Positions 54,159 to 62,766 of a stretch of DNA of 64,000 bases are shown piece by piece. Below the pieces are notes generated by a model. That model had not been told where the DNA came from and did not search any database. It saw only the letters and a list, made by a program, of their open reading frames with translations. The position numbers and the translations under genes were made by a program. Within the stretch, counting starts at the first letter, position 1, and each line of letters opens with the position of its first letter. The stretch is from Tistrella mobilis (GTDB taxonomy: Bacteria; Pseudomonadota; Alphaproteobacteria; Tistrellales; Tistrellaceae): positions 2,917,676 through 2,981,675 of the forward strand of contig NZ_CP121017.1 of assembly GCF_041468085.1 (NCBI RefSeq). Direction: 5' to 3'.

Positions 54159-54844
54159 GCACGATTCACCCGATAGCCCACGCCGCGCACGGTCTCCAGC
54201 ACGGTCTCGTCGAGGCCGCGCTCGATCAGCTTGCGACGCAGATGGCTCATATGGACATCGATGCTGCGGTCATAGCTCTCATGCGGCCGGCCCAGCACCT
54301 CGCGCGACAGCTCGTCCTTGGCGACCACGCGGTTGCCGGCGCGGATCAGCCGTTCCAGCAGGTTGAACTCGGTGGCCGTCAGTTCGACGGCCTCGCCCGC
54401 CACCGTCACCCGCCGGGCCTCGGTCTCCAGCCGGATCGGCCCGGCCTCGATCGAAGCCGGGGCCACCAGCGCCGCCGCCTCGCTGCGGCGGAGCACCGCG
54501 CGCAGACGTGCGACCAGCTCGCGCGGATAGCAGGGCTTGGGCACATAGTCGTCGGCGCCCAGTTCCAGCCCGACCACACGGTCGACGTCGTCGCCGCGGG
54601 CGGTGAGCATGATCACCGGCACCCGGCTCGCGGCCCGCAGCCGGCGCAGCACGTCCAGCCCGCCGATCCGCGGCAGCATGATGTCGAGCAGCACGGCCGC
54701 ATAGCCGCCCCCGAGTGCCGCCTGCAGCCCGGCATCACCGGTGGTGACAAGCATGGTGTCGAAGCCTTCGCCGGCCAGATACTCGGTCAGCATGGCACCG
54801 AGTTCGGCATCGTCGTCGATCATCAGGATGCGCGGGCCGGACAT
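54155..54844 (-). CDS. OmpR-family response regulator, CpxR-like
   Basis: 229 aa. Receiver with D10/D11, phospho-acceptor D54 in AVLLDIMLP, K103 in YVPKPCYPRELVAR. Winged helix with LTATEFNLLERL, RPHESYDRSIDVHMSHLRRKLIERG and VRGVGYRVNR. First gene of the leftward pair with the kinase. A GTAAA-N6-GTAAA box, the known CpxR target in enterobacteria, lies upstream of it and of the divergent macAB operon, suggesting self-control and control of that pump. Confidence 0.92.
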   Translation of the reverse strand: MSGPRILMIDDDAELGAMLTEYLAGEGFDTMLVTTGDAGLQAALGGGYAAVLLDIMLPRIGGLDVLRRLRAASRVPVIMLTARGDDVDRVVGLELGADDYVPKPCYPRELVARLRAVLRRSEAAALVAPASIEAGPIRLETEARRVTVAGEAVELTATEFNLLERLIRAGNRVVAKDELSREVLGRPHESYDRSIDVHMSHLRRKLIERGLDETVLETVRGVGYRVNRA

Positions 54845-54921
54845 GGATCCCTCTGTGCCGTCATGACGTTGGGCCGAACATATACCGGCCCGCAGCCGGG
54901 TGTGAGGGGGCTCGCGTCGGT

Positions 54922-54937
54922 TTTACCGGGGTTTTAC
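54922..54937. promoter_or_regulatory. CpxR-type box (GTAAA-N6-GTAAA on the - strand)
   Basis: On the + strand TTTAC (54922-54926), six bases, then TTTAC (54933-54937), that is GTAAA-N6-GTAAA on the opposite strand. CpxR consensus is GTAAA-N4-8-GTAAA. It sits in the 188-bp gap between the CpxR-like gene and macA. Functional use is inference but the fit is good and the context exact. Confidence 0.6.
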
Positions 54938-55032
54938 GTATCATCGACACAGGCCTTACCGACGGCAGCCCTCCGCTCGGTTATGCTCGTGCCCGACTTC
55001 TCCGCGTCACTCAGGATCGAGCCGTTCATCCC

Positions 55033-56283
55033 GTGTCCTCCCCGTCCTCAGGTTCCTCCTCCGGCTTCGCCCGGCGCCTGCGCGCCCTGCGGCTGCCCGT
55101 GCTCATCCTCGTCCTCGCCGCCGGCGGTTACGGCGTCTGGCGCTATGCCTTCCCCGAAGCGCCGCCGGCGCCGCCGCCGACCGTTGCCGTTCACCGGGCG
55201 GATCTTGAAGACACCGTGCTTGCCAACGGCACGCTTGAAGCCGTGAACATGGTCAGCGTCGGTGCCCAGGTTTCGGGCCAGGTCAAGACGCTTGCGGTCG
55301 ATGTCGGCGACAAGGTCAAGGCCGGCGACCTGATTGCCGAGATCGATTCGCTCAACCAGCAGAACGATCTGCGCAATGCCGAAGCCGCGCTCGCCAATGT
55401 CCGCGCCCAGTATCGCGCCAAACAGGCTGCGCTGAAACAGGCGGAACTCGCCTTCCGGCGCGAACGCGAACTATTGGCCGGCCGCGCCGGGGCCCGGGCC
55501 GATTACGAGAGCGCCGAGGCGACGCTTGCGACCACGAAGGCCGAACTCGCAGCACTGGAAGCCCAGATCGCCCAGGCCGAAATCACCGTCGACACGGCGA
55601 AGGTCGATCTGGGCTACACCCGGATCACCGCGCCCATGGACGGCACGATCGTGGCCGTGGTCGCCAAAGAGGGTCAGACGGTGAATGCGGTGCAGAGCGC
55701 GCCGACCATCGTCATGCTGGCCCAGCTCGACACCATGACCGTCACCGCCGAGGTCTCGGAAGCCGACGTCATCCGCGTCGTGCCCGGCCAGGACGTCTAT
55801 TTCACCATTCTGGGCGAACCCGGCCAGCGCTATACCGGCAAGCTGCGCTCGGTCTATCCGGCGCCGGAATCGGTGGCCACCACCTCCAGCTCCACCACCG
55901 CCTCGTCGTCGTCGAGCAGCTCGTCCTCCTCGTCCAGCACGGCGATCTATTACGACGCGCTGTTCGACGTGCCCAATCCCGACGGCAAGCTCCGGATCTC
56001 GATGACCGCCCAGGTCTCGATCATCATCGAGCGGGCACCCGGCGCGCTGGTGATCCCTTCATCCGCTCTCGGCACCCGGGCAGCCGACGGCAGCTACACG
56101 GTTCAGGTGCTGGGCACGGACGGCACCGTCACTCCCCGTAAGGTGACGGTGGGCATCGACAACAATGTTCAGGCCCAGATCCTGACCGGGCTTGAAGAGG
56201 GGGAGCGGGTCGTCGCCACCAACACCGCCACCGTCGGCACCAACATGCAGCCGCGTCGCCCCCGTGGCCCGATGGGATTCTGA
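55033..56283 (+). CDS. macA: MacA-like periplasmic adaptor of an ABC efflux system
   Basis: 416 aa from GTG 55033. One membrane helix at about 21-38, then the lipoyl/barrel-sandwich ([32 protein letters not shown]), a helical hairpin (120-195), [19 protein letters not shown], and the beta-barrel and membrane-proximal domain ending near 410. Oddity: a Ser/Thr run at residues 283-303 (about 55879-55941, mixed Ser codons) interrupts the barrel region. Followed 4 bp later by macB. Confidence 0.9.
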   Translation: MSSPSSGSSSGFARRLRALRLPVLILVLAAGGYGVWRYAFPEAPPAPPPTVAVHRADLEDTVLANGTLEAVNMVSVGAQVSGQVKTLAVDVGDKVKAGDLIAEIDSLNQQNDLRNAEAALANVRAQYRAKQAALKQAELAFRRERELLAGRAGARADYESAEATLATTKAELAALEAQIAQAEITVDTAKVDLGYTRITAPMDGTIVAVVAKEGQTVNAVQSAPTIVMLAQLDTMTVTAEVSEADVIRVVPGQDVYFTILGEPGQRYTGKLRSVYPAPESVATTSSSTTASSSSSSSSSSSSTAIYYDALFDVPNPDGKLRISMTAQVSIIIERAPGALVIPSSALGTRAADGSYTVQVLGTDGTVTPRKVTVGIDNNVQAQILTGLEEGERVVATNTATVGTNMQPRRPRGPMGF

Positions 56284-56287
56284 GCCC

Positions 56288-58243
56288 GTGACCGGAACCG
56301 ATACCGCCAGAGACCCCCTGCTCAGGGTGCGCGGCCTGCGCCGCGAATTCCCGGCCGGCGACCGCATGGTTGCGGTGCTCCAGGATGTCGATCTCGACAT
56401 CGAAGCGGGCGAGATGGTCGCCATCATCGGCGCCTCCGGCTCGGGCAAGTCGACGCTGATGAACATCCTGGGCTGCCTGGACCGGCCCAGCGCCGGTTCC
56501 TATCGCATCGCCGGCCGCGACACCCGCGAGCTGGAGCCCGACGAGCTGGCCGAACTCCGCCGCGAGCATTTCGGCTTCATCTTCCAGCGCTACCACCTGC
56601 TCTCCACCCTGACCGCGGTCGAGAATGTCGAGATCCCGGCGGTCTATGCCGGCGGCGACCGCCGCAGCCGGCGGGAACGGGCGCTCGACCTGCTGGGCCG
56701 GCTGGGCCTCGGCGACCGCACCGGCCACCGGCCGAGCCAGCTGTCGGGCGGCCAGCAGCAGCGGGTCAGCGTTGCCCGCGCGCTGATGAACGGCGGCCGG
56801 GTGATCCTGGCCGACGAGCCCACCGGCGCGCTCGACAGCCGCAGCGGCGAAGAGATGCTGAAGCTGCTGGGCGAACTGCATCAGCAGGGCCACACCATCA
56901 TCATCGTGACCCACGATGCCAAGGTGGCGGCGATCGCCGACCGGATCATCGAGATCAGCGACGGCCGGATCATCGCCGACCGCCGCAAGCCCGATGCCGG
57001 TGCCCCCACCGGCGACCGCTTGCCGCCGGCCGGCCGGCGCGGCGGTTTCGGCATTGCCCGTCACCTCGAAGCCTTCCGTATGGCCCTGCGTGCGATGGTG
57101 GCCCATCGTCTGCGCACCTTCCTCACCATGCTCGGCATCATCATCGGCATCGCCTCGGTGGTCTCGGTGGTCGCCCTCGGCGAGGGCTCGCAGCAGGAAA
57201 TCCTGAAAAGCATCTCGTCGATCGGCACCAACACCATCGACGTGATGCCGGGCGAGAGCTTCGGCGACATGCGCGCCGGCCGCGTGCGGACCCTGCTGCC
57301 GTCGGATGCCGAAGCCCTGGCAAGCCAGCCCTATGTCGACAGCGTCACGCCGCAGGTCTCAAGCTCGGCGACGCTGCGCTACGGCAATGTCTCGCTCACC
57401 GCCTCGATCTCGGGCGTCGGGCCGCAATTCTTCCGGGTGCGCGGCTATACCATGGCCGACGGCCAGATCTTCGACGATCAGAGCGTCGAGCGGCGCGCCC
57501 AGGAAGCGGTGATCGACACCAAGACCCGCGACGAGGTGTTCAAGCATGGTGTCGACCCGATCGGCGAGGTGATCTTCCTCGGCACCGTGCCGGTGCGGGT
57601 GATCGGGGTCGCCAACACCCAGGACAGCGCCTTCGGCAGTTCCGACGCACTCAATGTCTGGATCCCCTACACGACCGCCATGAACCGGGTGCTGGGCCAG
57701 AACTACCTTCAGCGGATCACCGTCCGCGTCTCCGACGACGTGGCGAGCGACGTGGCCGAGCGGAACATCCAGGCGCTGCTGACCCGCCGTCACGGGGTGC
57801 GGGACTTCTTCATGATGAACACCGACACCATCCGCCAGACGATCGAGAGCACGACCCAGACCATGACCCTGCTGGTCTCGATGATCGCGCTCATCTCGCT
57901 GATCGTCGGCGGCATCGGGGTGATGAACATCATGCTGGTCTCGGTCACCGAGCGGACACGCGAGATCGGCGTGCGCATGGCGGTGGGTGCGCGCCAGGGC
58001 GATATCCTGCGCCAGTTCCTGATCGAGGCGGTGCTGGTCTGCCTGCTGGGCGGTGCGCTGGGTGTCGGGCTCGCCTTCGCCATCGGCGCGCTGCTGGAGC
58101 AGAACGGCGTCGCCATGGTCTATTCCGGCACCTCGATCGTCGCCGCTTTCGCCTGCTCCACCCTGATCGGCATCATCTTCGGCTTCCTGCCCGCCCGTTC
58201 CGCCGCTCGGCTGGATCCGGTCGAGGCCCTGGCGCGGGAATGA
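56288..58243 (+). CDS. macB: MacB-like ABC transporter permease/ATPase
   Basis: 651 aa from GTG 56288, homodimeric mechanotransmission ABC pump. ATPase at 1-240: Walker [10 protein letters not shown] (48-56), signature LSGGQQQR (152-159), Walker B ILADEP (173-178), H-loop IIIVTHDAK. Four membrane helices: one near 280-305 ([25 protein letters not shown]), and three after a large periplasmic domain (about 310-530). Family end [26 protein letters not shown]. It probably exports macrolides, toxins, or lipidated peptides, as in other bacteria. Overlaps the nodT-like gene by 4 bp. Confidence 0.95.
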   Translation: MTGTDTARDPLLRVRGLRREFPAGDRMVAVLQDVDLDIEAGEMVAIIGASGSGKSTLMNILGCLDRPSAGSYRIAGRDTRELEPDELAELRREHFGFIFQRYHLLSTLTAVENVEIPAVYAGGDRRSRRERALDLLGRLGLGDRTGHRPSQLSGGQQQRVSVARALMNGGRVILADEPTGALDSRSGEEMLKLLGELHQQGHTIIIVTHDAKVAAIADRIIEISDGRIIADRRKPDAGAPTGDRLPPAGRRGGFGIARHLEAFRMALRAMVAHRLRTFLTMLGIIIGIASVVSVVALGEGSQQEILKSISSIGTNTIDVMPGESFGDMRAGRVRTLLPSDAEALASQPYVDSVTPQVSSSATLRYGNVSLTASISGVGPQFFRVRGYTMADGQIFDDQSVERRAQEAVIDTKTRDEVFKHGVDPIGEVIFLGTVPVRVIGVANTQDSAFGSSDALNVWIPYTTAMNRVLGQNYLQRITVRVSDDVASDVAERNIQALLTRRHGVRDFFMMNTDTIRQTIESTTQTMTLLVSMIALISLIVGGIGVMNIMLVSVTERTREIGVRMAVGARQGDILRQFLIEAVLVCLLGGALGVGLAFAIGALLEQNGVAMVYSGTSIVAAFACSTLIGIIFGFLPARSAARLDPVEALARE

Positions 58244-59655
58244 CCTCCATGACCCCTCTGCGCATCTCCCTCGCCCTGCTGGTCGCGACCGCGCTCACCG
58301 GTTGCGGCACCCTGCTCGAAACGCCCTATGACCGGCCGGCCCTTCAGCTTCCCGTCGGCTGGCAACAGGGCAGTACCGCCGACCGGGCCGTGGCGAAAAC
58401 CGTCGATGCGGCATCCGTCCGGGCCGATGCCTGGTGGGCAGTTTTCGGCGAACCGGAACTCGACCGGCTGATCGACCGGGCCTTCGCCCGCAACAACGAC
58501 CTCGCCGCCGCGGCGATCGCCGTCCGACGGGCCCAGCTCCAGGCCGGGCTTGCCGAGGACGACACCCTGCCGCAATTCGGATCGTCCACTCAGGCCTCGC
58601 GGGAGCGGGAGCTGGCCGACGACACCAGCGGCACCAGCTATTCCACCAACCTCACCGTCAGCTGGGAGCTGGATCTCTGGGGCCGGCTGGGGCGCACGCT
58701 CGATGCCGCCCGCTTCGAGGCCGCCGCTACCGAACAGGACCGGCAGGCGACCGCCCTCAGCCTGGCCGCCACCACGGCCGAGCTATACTGGACCCATGTC
58801 TATCTCACCCAGCGCCTGGCCCTGGCCGATGCCAGCCTGGACTACGCGCGGCGGATCGCCGACATCGTCGAAGTGCGCTGGCGCGCCGGTGCGGTCTCGG
58901 ATCTCGACCGCTTCCAGGCCCGGCAGAATGTCGAATCGCAGGAAGCCGCACGCCTGCTGATCCTGCAAAGCCAGGTGGAGAACGACAACGCGCTCTCGAT
59001 CCTGTTCGACGCCCCACCCCAGCCGGTGGATCTGGCCCGGGAGCGCCTGCCCGACGGCATGCTGCCGGCCATCCCTGCCGGGCTGCCGGCGGGCGTGCTG
59101 GCCCGCCGGCCCGACATCCGGGCGGCGGAACTCAGGCTGCGCGCCAATCTTGCCGATATCGACGCCACCCGCGCCAGCTATCTGCCGACCTTCTCGCTGA
59201 CCGGCAGCCTGGGCGGCAGCAGCGTGGCACTGCGCGACCTGCTCGCCAACCCGGTGGCGACGCTCGGCCTGGGGCTGACCCTGCCCTTCCTGAACTGGAC
59301 CGAACGCGACCTCACCATCCGCACGTCGGAAGCCGATTACGAGGCCGCGGTCGTCAATTTCCGCCAGACCCTCTATCAGGCCTTTGCCGATACCGAAAAC
59401 GCACTTTCGGCGCGAAGCCGCCGGGCCGACCGCGACCTGCGCCTTCAGGCGGCGCTGGACGCCGCCCGGGCCGCCGAACAGATCTACGAAACCCGCTACC
59501 GGGCAGGTGCCATCGACCTCCAGTCCTGGCTGGAGTCCCAGGAAACCCGCCGCACGGCGGAACTCAACCTGCTTGAAAACCGGCTGGAGGAAATCCGGGC
59601 GATGATCACCCTCTATCAGGCCCTCGGCGGCTCGGCCACGCCTGCCATTCCATAA
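58240..59655 (+). CDS. Outer-membrane efflux lipoprotein, NodT/OprM (TolC-like) family
   Basis: 471 aa. Signal peptide with lipobox LTGC at 19-22. Then two duplicated helical/beta units typical of RND-type outer-membrane factors: [50 protein letters not shown] and [40 protein letters not shown]. Forms the exit duct for MacAB. Start ATG 58240 overlaps the macB stop (or the next Met, 58249). Closest in type to NodT of alphaproteobacteria. The operon macA-macB-nodT is complete. Confidence 0.94.
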   Translation: MTSMTPLRISLALLVATALTGCGTLLETPYDRPALQLPVGWQQGSTADRAVAKTVDAASVRADAWWAVFGEPELDRLIDRAFARNNDLAAAAIAVRRAQLQAGLAEDDTLPQFGSSTQASRERELADDTSGTSYSTNLTVSWELDLWGRLGRTLDAARFEAAATEQDRQATALSLAATTAELYWTHVYLTQRLALADASLDYARRIADIVEVRWRAGAVSDLDRFQARQNVESQEAARLLILQSQVENDNALSILFDAPPQPVDLARERLPDGMLPAIPAGLPAGVLARRPDIRAAELRLRANLADIDATRASYLPTFSLTGSLGGSSVALRDLLANPVATLGLGLTLPFLNWTERDLTIRTSEADYEAAVVNFRQTLYQAFADTENALSARSRRADRDLRLQAALDAARAAEQIYETRYRAGAIDLQSWLESQETRRTAELNLLENRLEEIRAMITLYQALGGSATPAIP

Positions 59656-59699
59656 CCTCAGATAGTATCTTCAAACCGAAACACACCAGGGTTACCATC

Positions 59700-59734
59700 C
59701 GCTCATCCGGCACCGTCATCATGCCGGATGAGCG
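59700..59734. terminator. Perfect 13-bp inverted repeat between efflux operon and RTX gene
   Basis: CGCTCATCCGGCA (59700-59712), 9-nt loop, then TGCCGGATGAGCG (59722-59734). No T run follows, so it may be a Rho-dependent stop, an operator, or a stabilising hairpin. It sits 45 bp past the outer-membrane factor stop and 100 bp before the RTX gene start. Confidence 0.5.
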
Positions 59735-59833
59735 TCGCATCGCCTTCGGCCCGCAATTCTTCCGCACCCCGGCAGCCATGGCGCATACGCCTCATGTCCT
59801 GATGACCGACATGATCTTTCGAGGCATTTCAGC

Positions 59834-62656
59834 ATGGCAAACTTTGCGGGCGGGGCCGGCGCAGACCGGATCACCGGTACGATCGGTCACGACCTCATCC
59901 TGGGTCGTGCGGGAGACGATATCCTGGCAGGTCAGGGCGGGAACGACGTGCTCTCCGGCGAAAGCGGCAATGACCAGCTCGTGGGTGGCAACGACGACGA
60001 CACGATGGATGGCGGCGCCGGGAACGACATCCTGATCGTCTCAGGCGGCTTCGGAGCCGATACCTATATCGGCGGTGCCGGCACCGATACCATCCGGCTC
60101 ACTGCCAATGCCTGGACCACCCGCTTCACCGTCAAGACCACCGGCAGCATCGAACGTCTCGACATCGGCAATTACCAACTCTCCGGCACCATCGGCGCCG
60201 ACATCTTCGATCTCTCGGGCCTCGGCGGCTACACCGACCCCAACACCGTCATCGACCTCGGCGGCGGCAATGATCAGTTCACCGGCAGCGCCGTCACCGA
60301 TCTGGTCGATGGTGGCGACGGCAACGACCTTCTGAAAGGCGGTGCCGGCGACGATGCCCTTTATGGCGGCACCGGCAACGATCAGCTCGAAGGCGGCGCC
60401 GGCAACGACGTCTTTGAACTCGCCGGCCGCTTCGATGCCGACACCTATCTCGGCGGTGCCGGCACCGATACCATCCGGCTCATCGCCAATGCCTGGACCA
60501 CCCGCCTCACCGTCAAGGCCACCGACAGCGTCGAAAAGCTCGACATCGGCAATTACGACCTCTCCGGCTCCAGCAGCGCCGACATCTTCGATCTCTCGGG
60601 CCTCGGCGGCTACACCGACCCCAACACCGTCATCGACCTCGGCGGCGGCAATGATCAGTTCACCGGCAGCGCCGTCACCGATCTGGTCGATGGTGGCGAC
60701 GGCAACGACCTTCTGAAAGGCGGTGCCGGCGACGATGCCCTTTATGGCGGCACCGGCAACGATCAGCTCGACGGCGGCGCCGGCAACGACGTCTTTGAAC
60801 TCGCCGGCCGCTTCGATGCCGACACCTATCTCGGCGGTAGCGGCACCGATACCATCCGGCTCACCGCCAATGCCTGGACCACCCGCCTCACCGTCAAGGC
60901 CACCGACAGCGTCGAAAAGCTCGACATCGGCAATTACCAACTCTCCGGCACCATCGGCGCCGACATCTTCGATCTCTCGGGCCTCGGCGGCTACACCAAC
61001 CCCAATACCGTCATCGACCTCGGCGGCGGCAATGATCAGTTCACCGGCAGCGCCGTCACCGATCTGGTCGATGGTGGCGACGGCAACGACCTTCTGAAAG
61101 GCGGTGCCGGCGACGATGCCCTTTATGGCGGCACCGGCAACGATCAGCTCGAAGGCGGCGCCGGCAACGACGTCTTTGAACTCGCCGGCCGCTTCGATGC
61201 CGACACCTATCTCGGCGGTAGCGGCACCGATACCATCCGGCTCATCGCCAATGCCTGGACCACCCGCCTCACCGTCAAGGCCGCCGACAGCGTCGAAAAG
61301 CTCGACATCGGCAATTACGACCTCTCCGGCACCAGCAGCGCCGACATCTTCGATCTCTCGGGCCTCGGCGGCTACACCAACCCCAATACCGTCATCGACC
61401 TCGGCGGCGGCAATGATCAGTTCACCGGCAGCGCCGTCACCGATCTGGTCGATGGTGGCGACGGCAACGACCTTCTGAAAGGCGGTGCCGGCGACGATGC
61501 CCTTTATGGCGGCACCGGCAACGATCAGCTCGAAGGCGGCGCCGGCAACGACGTCTTTGAACTCGCCGGCCGCTTCGATGCCGACACCTATCTCGGCGGT
61601 AGCGGCACCGATACCATCCGGCTCATCGCCAATGCCTGGACCACCCGCCTCACCGTCAAGGCCGCCGACAGCGTCGAAAAGCTCGACATCGGCAATTACG
61701 ACCTCTCCGGCACCAGCAGCGCCGACATCTTCGATCTCTCGGGCCTCGGCGGCTACACCGACCCCAACACCGTCATCGACCTCGGCGGCGGCAATGATCA
61801 GTTCACCGGCAGCGCCGTCACCGATCTGGTCGATGGTGGCGACGGCAACGACCTTCTGAAAGGCGGTGCCGGCGACGATGCCCTTTATGGCGGCACCGGC
61901 AACGATCAGCTCGAAGGCGGCGCCGGCAACGACGTCTTTGAACTCGCCGGCCGCTTCGATGCCGACACCTATCTCGGCGGTGCCGGCACCGATACCATCC
62001 GGCTCACCGCCAATGCCTGGACCACCCGCCTCACCGTCAAGGCCACCGACAGCGTCGAAAAGCTCGACATCGGCAATTACGACCTCTCCGGCTCCAGCAG
62101 CGCCGACATCTTCGATCTCTCGGGCCTCGGCGGCTACACCGACCCCAACACCGTCATCGACCTCGGCGGCGGCAATGATCAGTTCACCGGCAGCGCCGTC
62201 ACCGATCTGGTCGATGGCGGCGACGGCAACGACCTTCTGAAAGGCGGTGCCGGCCGGGACCAGTTCTTCGGCAATCGTGGCAACGACACCATCTCCGGTG
62301 GCAATGACGCGGATCTGCTGATGGGGGGGGTGGGTGCAGACCAGCTCACTGGCGGTGCCGGTGGTGATCGCTTCATTTACACGGGCACCGGCGACAGTAC
62401 GACCGCCACCTCGGGCCGCGACACCATCGTCGATTTCAGGCGGGCGGATGGCGACAAGATCGACCTGTCGGCGTTCAACGGAACCTTCTCCTTCATCGGC
62501 ACGTCCGGCTTCACCGGCAAAGCCATGCAGCTCCACACGGTTTCCGCCACATCCGGCCTGCTGATCGAGGCGGACGTCAACGGCGATCGCCTTGCCGATT
62601 TCGCCATTTTCGTTGCCGGAGCAAGCGGCCTTGCCGCCGGCGACTTCATCCTCTGA
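59834..62656 (+). CDS. RTX calcium-binding protein with 127-aa repeats, secreted by type I
   Basis: 940 aa. It begins with classic glycine-rich nonapeptides (GGAGADRITG, GRAGDDILAG, GGNDVLSG, GGAGNDIL). About residues 80-805 are tandem copies of a 127-aa unit that combines a beta-rich module (GTDTIRLTANAWTTRLTVKATDSVEKLDIGNYDLSG, ADIFDLSGLGGYTDPNTVIDLGGGND) with RTX nonapeptides. The end (DTIVDFRRADGDKIDLSAF, ADVNGDRLADFAIFVAG) is the serralysin-type C-terminal export region. No enzymatic domain, so a structural or adhesive surface role is likely. A run of eight G at 62323-62330 lies in the coding sequence. No HlyB/HlyD genes nearby. Confidence 0.92.
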   Translation: MANFAGGAGADRITGTIGHDLILGRAGDDILAGQGGNDVLSGESGNDQLVGGNDDDTMDGGAGNDILIVSGGFGADTYIGGAGTDTIRLTANAWTTRFTVKTTGSIERLDIGNYQLSGTIGADIFDLSGLGGYTDPNTVIDLGGGNDQFTGSAVTDLVDGGDGNDLLKGGAGDDALYGGTGNDQLEGGAGNDVFELAGRFDADTYLGGAGTDTIRLIANAWTTRLTVKATDSVEKLDIGNYDLSGSSSADIFDLSGLGGYTDPNTVIDLGGGNDQFTGSAVTDLVDGGDGNDLLKGGAGDDALYGGTGNDQLDGGAGNDVFELAGRFDADTYLGGSGTDTIRLTANAWTTRLTVKATDSVEKLDIGNYQLSGTIGADIFDLSGLGGYTNPNTVIDLGGGNDQFTGSAVTDLVDGGDGNDLLKGGAGDDALYGGTGNDQLEGGAGNDVFELAGRFDADTYLGGSGTDTIRLIANAWTTRLTVKAADSVEKLDIGNYDLSGTSSADIFDLSGLGGYTNPNTVIDLGGGNDQFTGSAVTDLVDGGDGNDLLKGGAGDDALYGGTGNDQLEGGAGNDVFELAGRFDADTYLGGSGTDTIRLIANAWTTRLTVKAADSVEKLDIGNYDLSGTSSADIFDLSGLGGYTDPNTVIDLGGGNDQFTGSAVTDLVDGGDGNDLLKGGAGDDALYGGTGNDQLEGGAGNDVFELAGRFDADTYLGGAGTDTIRLTANAWTTRLTVKATDSVEKLDIGNYDLSGSSSADIFDLSGLGGYTDPNTVIDLGGGNDQFTGSAVTDLVDGGDGNDLLKGGAGRDQFFGNRGNDTISGGNDADLLMGGVGADQLTGGAGGDRFIYTGTGDSTTATSGRDTIVDFRRADGDKIDLSAFNGTFSFIGTSGFTGKAMQLHTVSATSGLLIEADVNGDRLADFAIFVAGASGLAAGDFIL
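60071..62250 (+). repeat. Near-perfect 381-bp tandem repeats within the RTX gene (five full and one partial copy)
   Basis: Units begin at 60071, 60452, 60833, 61214, 61595 and 61976. Each is exactly 381 bp (127 codons) except the last, cut at about 62250. Most positions are identical; differences are confined to a few switches: GGCGGTGCC versus GGCGGTAGC, ATCGCC versus ACCGCC, and the module after the LDI anchor (QLSGTIGAD versus DLSGSSSAD versus DLSGTSSAD). These mosaic switches look like gene conversion among copies. Confidence 0.95.
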
Positions 62657-62766
62657 CCCCGGGCCATCGCCTCAAGGCCGCCCCTGTCTTCACGATTTAC
62701 TTTGGCGGTGCCCTACCGCAGGATGCGAGCCAGAATTCCCGTCGCCTCACATGAAGTGGCAGATCC

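Noticed and set aside
60071-62250. Regular repeats considered as CRISPR
   Set aside because: Period is 381 bp with in-frame protein repeats, no short repeat/spacer pattern and no cas genes.
60041-62536. 831-codon - strand open frame opposite the RTX repeats
   Set aside because: Repetitive translation mirrors the 381-bp repeats and carries no independent signal; the + strand encodes coherent RTX motifs.
55033-62656. MacAB-NodT as the export machine for the adjacent RTX protein
   Set aside because: RTX proteins use HlyB/HlyD-type transporters; MacB lacks the HlyB peptidase-like and permease layout, so the neighbourhood is not taken as functional coupling.
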